Assembly: GCA_020343455.1 (NCBI GenBank)
Contig: CP070795.1
Location: 1-44,140 of the forward strand
Direction of reading: 5' to 3'
From: Caldifarciminota bacterium
GTDB lineage: Bacteria > Hydrothermota > Tepidihabitantia > SM23-42
DNA length: 44,140 bases
Shown here piece after piece: positions 22,579-29,586 of the stretch. The notes under the pieces are model-generated. The model made no database searches. It was given only the letters and a program-made list of their open reading frames with translations, and was not told where the DNA came from. Position 1 is the stretch's first letter; each line of letters starts with the position of its first letter. Position numbers and translations under genes: made by a program.

Positions 22579-23765
22579 TGCCCCCCCGCAAAATAAAAGA
22601 CGGTGTGTACTGGGTAGGAACAACTCACTGGGACCGAAGGCTTTTCGATGCACTGATACCGCTGCCCGACGGCACTACTTATAACGCATACCTGATTAAA
22701 GGCAGCAATAAGACGGTACTGATCGATTCTGTCGATCCCGCTAAAGAGTCAGAGCACATTGCCAATCTTAAAAGTCTCAATGTCGATGAACTACACTACA
22801 TAATAGCGAACCACGCAGAGCAAGATCATTCTGGCGGAATACGGAGACTCGTCGATACCTATTCCACGGCGAAAGTGGTAACCAACGAGAAATGCAGGAA
22901 TATGCTCATCGATCTGTTGCACATACCCGAAGAAAAGTTCGTCGTGGTGAAAGACAATGATACTTTATCGCTTGGTGACCGCACGCTCGAATTCATAACC
23001 GCACCGTGGGTGCATTGGCCGGAAACCATGCTTACTTACCTGAGTGAAGATAAGATACTATTCCCTTGTGACCTATTCGGCTCGCATCTTGCGACGAGTG
23101 ATCTTTACGCCTTTGACGAAGCACGCGTATATGAATCCGCCAAACGCTACTATGCCGAGATCATGATGCCTTTTAGAACGGTGATCCAGAAACACCTCAA
23201 GAGACTTGAAGGATACAAAATCGAAATAATCGCACCCAGCCATGGCCCCTTACACAATACACCGTCCTTTATCATCGATGCCTACCGCGACTGGACATCA
23301 GATATTGTGAAGAATGAAGTCATCCTCCCCTACGTATCGATGCACGGCAGCACCGAGGCAATGGTCAACCATTTGGTAGCGGCGCTCATCAAGCGAGGCG
23401 TCGCGGTTAAACCGTTCAACCTGACGAAGACCGACATCGGTGAACTCGCGATCTCGCTCGTCGACGCGGCAACGATCGTCATTGCCACTCCAACAGTACT
23501 GACGGGTCCGCATCCGGCTGCGGTATACGCCGCGTATCTCGCAAACATATTGCGCCCTAAGACTAAATACGCCTCGGTCATCGGTTCTTTCGGCTGGGGC
23601 GGCAAGATGCTTGAACAGATTACGGGCATGATCGGAAATCTGAAAGTCGAATTGATCACACCAGTAATCATCAAAGGACATCCCAAGAGTGCAGATTACG
23701 AGACACTCGACGCGCTCGCCGATACCATCGTTGAAAAACACGAGGCACTGGGTATCCGCAAGTAG
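22578..23765 (+). CDS. fprA: Flavodiiron protein (rubredoxin:oxygen oxidoreductase, FprA type)
   Basis: This 395-residue class A flavodiiron protein has a beta-lactamase-like di-iron domain and a C-terminal flavodoxin domain starting near residue 250 (PYVSMHGSTEAM). All iron ligands are present at the classical spacing: His79, Glu81, Asp83, His146, Asp165 and His226. It reduces O2 to water (and, in some members, NO to N2O) with electrons from rubredoxin, the gene just upstream. This marks the host as an anaerobe that meets oxygen. Confidence 0.97.
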   Translation: MPPRKIKDGVYWVGTTHWDRRLFDALIPLPDGTTYNAYLIKGSNKTVLIDSVDPAKESEHIANLKSLNVDELHYIIANHAEQDHSGGIRRLVDTYSTAKVVTNEKCRNMLIDLLHIPEEKFVVVKDNDTLSLGDRTLEFITAPWVHWPETMLTYLSEDKILFPCDLFGSHLATSDLYAFDEARVYESAKRYYAEIMMPFRTVIQKHLKRLEGYKIEIIAPSHGPLHNTPSFIIDAYRDWTSDIVKNEVILPYVSMHGSTEAMVNHLVAALIKRGVAVKPFNLTKTDIGELAISLVDAATIVIATPTVLTGPHPAAVYAAYLANILRPKTKYASVIGSFGWGGKMLEQITGMIGNLKVELITPVIIKGHPKSADYETLDALADTIVEKHEALGIRK

Positions 23766-23963
23766 TATGCAAACCTCGTCGATATACTCTACTCTGTGGG
23801 TTTCCGCAAGCGTGGTGATTCCAGGTGCTGATCGAGCAAGATCTTTAGCCTGAAGCATATGAGAGAGTCAACGTGGAGGCAACGCCTTGATACTGGAGGG
23901 CGATCAGCCTTTGTATATCGAAGATAGCTCATGGCAAGGGTATGAAACCAAAGGAGGTCAGTA

Positions 23964-24455
23964 ATGAGCGTTTTTGAACCGAGTGAAGTATTTCAATTCG
24001 CGATTCGCATCGAGCAGGGTGGGGAGAAATTCTACCGAGAGATGGCCAAGAAATTGCCCGACGCTGAGGTCAAGAAACTCTTCTCTGCCCTCGCCGAAGA
24101 AGAAGTCAAACACAAGAAAATATATGAAGGCATGGCTGCAAGGATGGAAGAGTACGAACCGGTTGAAAGCTACCCCGGAGAGTATTTTGCCTATCTACGT
24201 GCGTATGCGGACAATATCATATTCACACCACAGAAAATGGATGAGAAGATCAAGAGCATTACCGATGCGCGGTCGGCGCTCGAATTCGCAATCGATCGCG
24301 AGCTTGATTCCATTCTGTACTATGAAGAAGCCAAGAAGCTCGTGCCGAAAAATCAGCGAGCTTCAATAGATGAGATAATAGAAGAAGAAAGGCGGCACTT
24401 CGTTAAACTCAGCAAGTGCAGTGGCAATACAGCTGCCTGCTTGAGCAAGGATTGA
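23964..24455 (+). CDS. Ferritin-like (erythrin-type) di-iron protein 1
   Basis: The 163-residue four-helix protein has two Glu/ExxH half-sites: an early Glu in IRIEQGGEKFY with EEEVKH, then a Glu in IDRELDSILYY with EEERRH. This is the di-iron site of rubrerythrin-like proteins, which reduce peroxide. It lacks the C-terminal rubredoxin domain of classical rubrerythrin and ends in a short tail with two Cys. AAAGGAGG precedes the ATG. A 198-base gap separates it from the flavodiiron gene, with nothing clear in it. Confidence 0.85.
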   Translation: MSVFEPSEVFQFAIRIEQGGEKFYREMAKKLPDAEVKKLFSALAEEEVKHKKIYEGMAARMEEYEPVESYPGEYFAYLRAYADNIIFTPQKMDEKIKSITDARSALEFAIDRELDSILYYEEAKKLVPKNQRASIDEIIEEERRHFVKLSKCSGNTAACLSKD

Positions 24456-24525
24456 ATTGATTGAGCCGTAGTTATACTTTATACGGATGTTCAAAGAGTT
24501 TTAGAGGATAACATAGGAGGAAAAA

Positions 24526-24945
24526 ATGGCATCCAAAGAGATACTCGATATGCTGAACAAAGCTATCGCCAGGGAACTGCAGGTGACAATACAGTACATG
24601 TGGCAGCACGTCATGTGGAAAGGCGTCAAGGGGTTTGCCGTTAAAGATGCGCTCAAGAGCGCCGCGATAACGGAAATGAAGCATGCCGAGGAAATTGCCG
24701 AACGCCTGACTTATTTGGGCGGTACGCCAACGACAAAACCTGAACCGATATTCGTCGGCGGAACGCTCAAGGAAATGCTAGAGCAAGACAGAAAGGATGA
24801 AGAGGGAGCGATCGCACTTTACAAACAAGCGATAGCCATGGCAGAGAAGGCAGCAGATCCGGTGACCAAGAGAATGTTCGAAAAGATTCTCGCCGATGAA
24901 GAGGAACATCACGACACTTTCTCAGGTCTGCTTGAAGAGATCTAA
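24526..24945 (+). CDS. Bacterioferritin-like ferritin-superfamily protein
   Basis: The 139-residue four-helix protein differs from its ferritin-like neighbours: it follows the bacterioferritin/Dps-like pattern, with RELQVTIQYMWQH, EMKHAEEIAERLTYLGGTPT and DEEEHHDTF. Each half provides a carboxylate and an ExxH-type ligand. The role is iron oxidation and storage or detoxification. It is a little shorter than typical Bfr (about 155). AGGAGG stands eight bases before the ATG. Confidence 0.85.
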   Translation: MASKEILDMLNKAIARELQVTIQYMWQHVMWKGVKGFAVKDALKSAAITEMKHAEEIAERLTYLGGTPTTKPEPIFVGGTLKEMLEQDRKDEEGAIALYKQAIAMAEKAADPVTKRMFEKILADEEEHHDTFSGLLEEI

Positions 24946-25035
24946 ATAAAGAATAGAAATAGGCGGCCCAGTCCGTCGGCCTGCAGACGATCCTGCAAGT
25001 CAGATAGCAGTAAAGTGGTCAGGAGGGCGTGTTGA

Positions 25036-25061
25036 GGGAGAGGGATTCGATGCCCTCTCCC
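25036..25061. terminator. Perfect 9-bp GC-rich hairpin between ferritin-like genes
   Basis: GGGAGAGGG (25036-25044) pairs with CCCTCTCCC (25053-25061) around an eight-base loop in the 163-base gap after the bacterioferritin-like gene. No T-run follows. It resembles in composition the hairpin between the pilin genes and may terminate, or partly block, transcription. Confidence 0.5.
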
Positions 25062-25108
25062 CCACACAATCTCTTGTATACGGTCAATGAAGCAGAAAGA
25101 GGTGAAGA

Positions 25109-25636
25109 ATGGCAGAAATAACCAGCGAAATCGTAGAAATAATCAGAGAGTCATTGAAACTTGAATTGAGCGGAAAGAGTTTCTTTGAAAACGTCGCCAA
25201 TGCTACGCACAACGAACTTGGCAAGAAGATGTTCCGGAAATTAGCCGACGATGAAGCGCAGCACCTGAAGGTTTTCAGCGAGATCTTCACAACGATGGTC
25301 GGCGAGGATTGGAGAAAACACGTTGGCGATCTCGAAAAGAATGAGAAAGCACCGATGATCGAAGCTCTCACGAAAAAAGTCGCAAGTGCCGGAAAGGAAG
25401 ACAGAGCCAGCGAGCTCGAAGCAATAAGCATTGCCATGGATCTCGAAAGAAATGCAATCGACTTCTTCTCCGGAGCAGCAGGGAAGACAACGGATGAGAA
25501 GGCGAAAGAGATATTCAAGAAGATCGCCGACGAAGAAAGGCTACACTACGACCTGCTCCAGGCGCAGCACGATCACATAACGAATTCCGGGTTCTGGTTC
25601 GATATCGCAGAATTCAGAATGGATTCGAAATACTGA
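25109..25636 (+). CDS. Ferritin-like (erythrin-type) di-iron protein 2
   Basis: The 175-residue protein has two internally similar halves. Each has a Glu followed about 30 residues later by ExxH: LELSGKSFF with DDEAQH, and DLERNAIDFF with DEERLH. Rubrerythrin family, no rubredoxin domain. It is a paralogue of the proteins at 26451 and 34192, sharing the KKMFRKLADDE-type stretch. Predicted role: peroxide reduction or iron handling in the cytoplasm. AGAGGTG precedes the ATG. Confidence 0.85.
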   Translation: MAEITSEIVEIIRESLKLELSGKSFFENVANATHNELGKKMFRKLADDEAQHLKVFSEIFTTMVGEDWRKHVGDLEKNEKAPMIEALTKKVASAGKEDRASELEAISIAMDLERNAIDFFSGAAGKTTDEKAKEIFKKIADEERLHYDLLQAQHDHITNSGFWFDIAEFRMDSKY

Positions 25637-25667
25637 GGAATGAAGGACCACACCCGTTGTCATTTGT

Positions 25668-25684
25668 GACAATGAGTCATTGTC
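25668..25684. promoter_or_regulatory. Perfect 8-1-8 palindrome, possible Fur/PerR-type operator
   Basis: GACAATGA-G-TCATTGTC is a perfect inverted repeat. A second, overlapping one (TTGTCA-4-TGACAA, 25657-25672) makes three half-sites in a row. The 7-1-7 core ACAATGA-G-TCATTGT has the geometry of Fur-superfamily operators, and two such regulators are encoded just upstream. It lies 13 bases before the next start codon. I did not find a convincing -10/-35 pair around it. Confidence 0.45.
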
Positions 25685-25696
25685 CACTTGGTACGC

Positions 25697-26356
25697 ATGC
25701 TTCGTGAAACGTTAGAATCACTACGCAGTGGTATCAACGCAAATGGTTACTCAGTCTACATTCACAGAACAGTACCGGGCAGATTCCAAGAAGAGCAGAA
25801 TGCGGAATTACACTGTCGGACGAGAACCGACCGAACATACCTCGGTAGCGCAAAGATCTTCTTTGGCCGGCCGCCCGATTACTCCCCCTGGGTCGAATTA
25901 TTTGACATCAATGCGTCGATAGAAATCGAGAACAGCATCGTAGACTATTTCGGATCTCGGTTGGAAGAAGTTATTCTGGATGCCTTCAGCGCAAGCCTCA
26001 ACGCCGGTGCAAAGCTATTCGTCGAATATTACACGGACAAGGAAACGATGCTACTTCTACAGAGAGGATTCCCTGTCGCACTCAGCAGATTGGGTTTTGA
26101 AATGCTGACACGCGGGTTCACCTGGTTCAAAGATTGGTATTTCCCCGAAGGTTTCATGGAAGGCGGTTGGAAATTGCAGGGTGAGAAACCGATCAGCGAT
26201 GAAGCAAGACAGAGGCACATGAAGCTAATCACGCAGGAAACGACCAGCATCGGCGAGAGTATGCCGAGCGATGATATCCCTCTTGAATTCAAGGAAAGAG
26301 CTCTCGCGCGCTTAGAACGAATCCGAAACCTCCCGATACCATACTGCGGGAAATGA
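25697..26356 (+). CDS. Conserved protein of unknown function, possibly DUF1122
   Basis: The 219-residue protein has no membrane segments. The middle part carries a long acidic helix (LEEVILDAFSASLNAGAKLFVEYYTDKET) and the end a striking WFKDWYFPEGFMEGGWKLQGEKP stretch that reminds me of DUF1122 proteins of archaea and hyperthermophiles. That match is from memory and uncertain. It sits alone between ferritin-like genes, behind the palindrome, so it may belong to the same stress response. The ATG at 25697 is used; there is no Shine-Dalgarno sequence. Confidence 0.6.
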   Translation: MLRETLESLRSGINANGYSVYIHRTVPGRFQEEQNAELHCRTRTDRTYLGSAKIFFGRPPDYSPWVELFDINASIEIENSIVDYFGSRLEEVILDAFSASLNAGAKLFVEYYTDKETMLLLQRGFPVALSRLGFEMLTRGFTWFKDWYFPEGFMEGGWKLQGEKPISDEARQRHMKLITQETTSIGESMPSDDIPLEFKERALARLERIRNLPIPYCGK

Positions 26357-26450
26357 TCCATTCTATGGACAAGACTCGTAACGGCATGGAGAAATAAATG
26401 TTCCGTTTTCTGAGGTGTCTAATTGTTAGGGGGAATTGAAAGGAGCATGT

Positions 26451-26957
26451 ATGGAACGATCAAAATCTATCGAAGGTTTGCGAGTAGCCCTTCAGACCGA
26501 ACTTAACGGCATTGAGTTTTATAGAATAGCAGCAGAAAAGACTGCGGACGCAAAGGGTAAACGTGTATTCCAGATGCTCGCCAATGATGAGATCATACAC
26601 TACAAGGCACTGCAGAAAGAGTACTCATCATTGCTTGACAAAGAAGAGTGGCAGAAGATCGACCTTGGAACAATTAGCGCATACGACGGCGAAAGTCCGA
26701 TATTCTCCGCTGAAATGAAAAAACGTGCCGGCGAAATGCATTTCGAGGTTTCTGCCCTCAGCATCGGTGCGTTGCTCGAATCGAATTCTATCGATTTCTA
26801 TCGCAAAATGAAAGAGAAAAGCGACGACCCATCGGCAAGAGCATTGTATCAGCAGTTACAACACTGGGAAGAAAATCATCTCGAGGCAATAACCAGACAA
26901 CTCGAATTGCTCAAGGAAGATTTCTGGGCAGAACAGCGGTTCTCTCCTTTGTTCTGA
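26451..26957 (+). CDS. Ferritin-like (erythrin-type) di-iron protein 3
   Basis: The 168-residue two-half four-helix protein has TELNGIEFY with NDEIIH, then LLESNSIDFY with WEENH, completing a rubrerythrin-like di-iron site. The second half is more diverged than in its paralogues at 25109 and 34192. The ATG at 26451 is chosen because AAAGGAG is six bases upstream; a TTG at 26436 would overlap that site. The stop overlaps the TusA-like start (TGATG), linking this protein to the sulfur-relay genes downstream. Confidence 0.83.
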   Translation: MERSKSIEGLRVALQTELNGIEFYRIAAEKTADAKGKRVFQMLANDEIIHYKALQKEYSSLLDKEEWQKIDLGTISAYDGESPIFSAEMKKRAGEMHFEVSALSIGALLESNSIDFYRKMKEKSDDPSARALYQQLQHWEENHLEAITRQLELLKEDFWAEQRFSPLF

Positions 26958-27220
26958 TGAATGACACCGGGACTGCCATGGACGACGAGCAAGTACCGAA
27001 GAAGACAGTAGACTGCGTTGGGTTGTACTGCCCGCAACCGCTATTCCAGACACGGGAGGGCATGGACGCGATCCAGATCGGCGAAATACTCGAAGTTCTT
27101 GCCGATGATCCTGCCGCTGAAGAAGACATAAAACGGTTCGCTAAGAGAACCGGCCACGAAATCGTCAAATTCGAGAAGCAGCACGATACAATGCGTTTCT
27201 TGTTAAGAAAAACGAAGTAG
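26957..27220 (+). CDS. TusA/SirA-family sulfur carrier
   Basis: The 87-residue protein has the TusA fold and the hallmark CPQP motif (Cys25, in VDCVGLYCPQPLF) followed by an acidic loop. TusA proteins carry sulfur as a persulfide on this Cys to thiouridine synthesis, molybdopterin or dissimilatory sulfur enzymes. An extra Cys20 is also present. It is coupled to the ferritin-like gene upstream and followed by a DsrE-family protein and the IscS/IscU pair, which points to a sulfur relay feeding iron-sulfur assembly. Confidence 0.88.
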   Translation: MNDTGTAMDDEQVPKKTVDCVGLYCPQPLFQTREGMDAIQIGEILEVLADDPAAEEDIKRFAKRTGHEIVKFEKQHDTMRFLLRKTK

Positions 27221-27229
27221 GAGTGAACA

Positions 27230-27592
27230 ATGAACAAAAAGAAACGGATTCTTTATGTGCAAACGGACGACGACCCTGAACGCCAGTACTCTCCCTTGGT
27301 CCTAGCGCAGACTGCAAAAGCGATGGATATCGACGCTCAGGTGTACTATCTCGGACAGGCACTGCGTGTGCTGAAGCCCGATACAGCTGCGCAGATAAAG
27401 ATCGGTTCCTTCCCCAATCTCGCTGAAATGATTTCAAAGACGATGGAAATGGGCATCGATATTTACGTATGCGAAGCCTCGAAGCAGATGTTAGGATGGG
27501 ACACAGTGGAATTGCTGCCTGGACTCAAGATAGTAGGCGCAGGTACACTCAACGACCTTGCGCTCGATGCATCGGCGACCATGTGGTTCTGA
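27230..27592 (+). CDS. DsrE-family sulfur-transfer protein
   Basis: The 120-residue protein has the Rossmann-like DsrE/DsrF pattern: a first strand KRILYVQTDDDPE, helices with QTAKAMDIDAQVYY, and a conserved Cys81 in IYVCEASKQMLGW, the usual persulfide site. Such proteins pass sulfur to or from TusA partners. AGGAG lies upstream, and the gene begins nine bases after tusA. It reaches to 17 bases before the desulfurase homologue. Confidence 0.85.
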   Translation: MNKKKRILYVQTDDDPERQYSPLVLAQTAKAMDIDAQVYYLGQALRVLKPDTAAQIKIGSFPNLAEMISKTMEMGIDIYVCEASKQMLGWDTVELLPGLKIVGAGTLNDLALDASATMWF

Positions 27593-27608
27593 TGCGAGGC
27601 CACGAACA

Positions 27609-28772
27609 ATGAGCGTCTACCTTGATTACCAGTCATCGAAACCGGTGGACCCGAGGATCGTCGAGGCCATGCTTCCGTACTTCCACGACAAGTTCGGTAA
27701 TCCTTCCTCACTGCATGCAGTAGGCGACACTGCGACCGAAGTGCTCGAGTCATCACGGGCAGCAGTCGCGCATTTCATCGGCGCTGAATCAGATGAAATA
27801 ATTTTCACCTCCGGCGCGACCGAGTCGAATAACCTTGCCCTGATCGGCCACGCATTAAGAAACAAAGACAAAGGCAACCACATCATCATCTCTGAGATCG
27901 AGCATATATCGATTCTTAACATCGCCAAATATCTAGAGAAGAACGGCTTTGTGGTTTCGAGGGTTCCGGTCGACCAATTCGGCAGGATCGCCATCGAAAA
28001 GATATCCGAGCGCGTTACCGATAAGACGATCATGGTATCGATCGGGTACGCGAACAATGAAATAGGCACGATTCAACAGATGGAGACCATTGGTAGATTT
28101 TGCCGCGACAAAGGCATCACATTCCATACCGATGCCGTTGCTGCAGAGGGACTGATCCCGATCGACGTCAAGCGCGATAGTATCGATCTGATGGCTTTAT
28201 CATCCAATGATGTATACGGTCCCCAAGGGCTGGGTGTTCTTTACGTGAAGAAAGGCATTCGGATCAATCCCCTGAATATTGGCGGAGGCCAAGAACGCGG
28301 TCTGCGGTCCGGGACAGAGAACATAGCCGCCATCGCCGGTATGAAAAAGGCTGTAGAGATCATGGGCGCGGAGATGGCCACAGAAACAAAGCGCCTTCAG
28401 CAGTATCGAAACAGACTGATAGAAAAAGTTCTTGATCTTGTGCCGAGATCGTATCTCAACGGTCACCCGACCCTGCGTCTGCCTAACAACGCACACTTCC
28501 GGTTCGAAGGAATAGAAGGCGAATCATTGCTACTGTCCTTCAAAGAAAGAGATATTGCGGTGTCGACCGGTTCAGCATGTAGTTCGAAGACGTTGGAACC
28601 TTCGCACACGCTCATTGCTCTGGGCCTGCTCCACGAAGAAGCGCACGGTTCGCTCCAGATTACATTCGGCAGGTTCAACAAGGACAGTGACTTCGAAACG
28701 TTGCTCGAAACGCTACCGCAGATAGTGAAGCGTTTAAGAAAACTGTCACCGCTATACAAGTGGGAGGTCTAA
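27609..28772 (+). CDS. iscS: IscS/NifS homologue lacking the PLP-binding lysine
   Basis: The 387-residue class V aminotransferase fold has FTSGATESNN, FHTDAVAAEG and the mobile catalytic Cys324 in STGSACSSKT. The Schiff-base Lys, normally in S-x-H-K-x-x-G-P-K-G, is missing: the segment reads SSNDVYGPQG, with Asn200-Asp201 for His-Lys (codons AAT GAT at 28206-28211). Without that Lys normal cysteine desulfurase chemistry is not expected. An Asp at this site is known in the IscS of the archaeon Archaeoglobus fulgidus. The protein may supply the catalytic Cys as cluster ligand or sulfur acceptor for the adjacent IscU, with sulfur from TusA/DsrE or sulfide. The gene stops one base before the IscU-like gene. 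Confidence 0.93.
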   Translation: MSVYLDYQSSKPVDPRIVEAMLPYFHDKFGNPSSLHAVGDTATEVLESSRAAVAHFIGAESDEIIFTSGATESNNLALIGHALRNKDKGNHIIISEIEHISILNIAKYLEKNGFVVSRVPVDQFGRIAIEKISERVTDKTIMVSIGYANNEIGTIQQMETIGRFCRDKGITFHTDAVAAEGLIPIDVKRDSIDLMALSSNDVYGPQGLGVLYVKKGIRINPLNIGGGQERGLRSGTENIAAIAGMKKAVEIMGAEMATETKRLQQYRNRLIEKVLDLVPRSYLNGHPTLRLPNNAHFRFEGIEGESLLLSFKERDIAVSTGSACSSKTLEPSHTLIALGLLHEEAHGSLQITFGRFNKDSDFETLLETLPQIVKRLRKLSPLYKWEV

Positions 28773-28773
28773 G

Positions 28774-29550
28774 ATGAAATCGACACAGTACAGTGAAAAA
28801 GTCCTGGACCATTTCAGAAAACCGCGGAACGTGGGGACCCTCGAAGGCGACGACGTCGTCATCGGCAGAGTGGGAAATCCGGTTTGCGGCGATCTGATGG
28901 AATTCTACGTAAAAGTGAAAGACGACCGCATCGAAGATATCAAATTTAAGACGTTCGGTTGCGGTTCCGCCATTGCAACGGCAAGCATGATCACGGAACT
29001 CGCAAAGGGAAAGTCGATCGATGAGGCGTTCAAGATCACAAGGCAGGACGTAGCCGATGAACTCGATGGCCTGCCGCCCATCAAGATGCACTGCAGCAAT
29101 CTTGCCGCCGATGCACTGCGTAATGCACTCAATAATTACCAGAAAAAAAAGAAGCCGTCAGAACCGTCGGATACACAAGGTGGCGGCAGTAGGGAGATTG
29201 CCGGTGCGGACCGATTCATAGGCAACGGAGTATTCACCGAGATCACCGATCCCTCGGCGCTCAAAGATAAAAGGGTCATGGTCATGGAAGACGGTGACCG
29301 TTCTCTGAATATCGCCCTCGAACTGACGAAATACACACAGCGTGTAGTATATGTGACGGCCAGGAAAGACCTCCCGGCTGGCAATCTCTCGGATCGAGTG
29401 GCCGGTTCGAAGATAAAGATCCTGTTCGAATCAGAGGTCTTGGAGATCAAGGGCTTGAACACCGTGGAAAAGGTACTCATACACGACCTCAACGAAGATG
29501 AGGAGTATGAACTCTTTGTCGATTGCATCATCCTCCCAGCCCGGAAATGA
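28774..29550 (+). CDS. iscU: IscU scaffold fused to a thioredoxin-reductase-like domain
   Basis: Residues 1-123 form a full IscU/NifU-N scaffold with Cys38 (followed by Gly39-Asp40), Cys63 and Cys107, the ligands for assembling 2Fe-2S clusters. A Lys/Pro/Gly-rich linker (about 124-145) leads to a C-terminal domain (about 146-258). That domain follows the NAD(P)-binding half of thioredoxin reductase: KDKRVMVMEDGDRSLNIALELTK for the Rossmann loop, VVYVTARKDL, an LFESEVLEIKG strand and a closing ELFVDCIILPA. The glycine-rich loop is degenerate (MEDGDRS for GGGDSA), so nucleotide binding is doubtful. GGGAGG precedes the start. It is co-transcribed with the Lys-less IscS. Confidence 0.88.
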   Translation: MKSTQYSEKVLDHFRKPRNVGTLEGDDVVIGRVGNPVCGDLMEFYVKVKDDRIEDIKFKTFGCGSAIATASMITELAKGKSIDEAFKITRQDVADELDGLPPIKMHCSNLAADALRNALNNYQKKKKPSEPSDTQGGGSREIAGADRFIGNGVFTEITDPSALKDKRVMVMEDGDRSLNIALELTKYTQRVVYVTARKDLPAGNLSDRVAGSKIKILFESEVLEIKGLNTVEKVLIHDLNEDEEYELFVDCIILPARK

Positions 29551-29586
29551 CAGCGGTTTTCAGCGGCTGCACAGAGCGACGGTAAT

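Noticed and set aside
24456-24485. Possible promoter (TTGAAT or TTGATT with TATACT or TTATAC) before the bacterioferritin-like gene
   Set aside because: Several overlapping choices exist and none gives good hexamers at a good distance, so it was not annotated.
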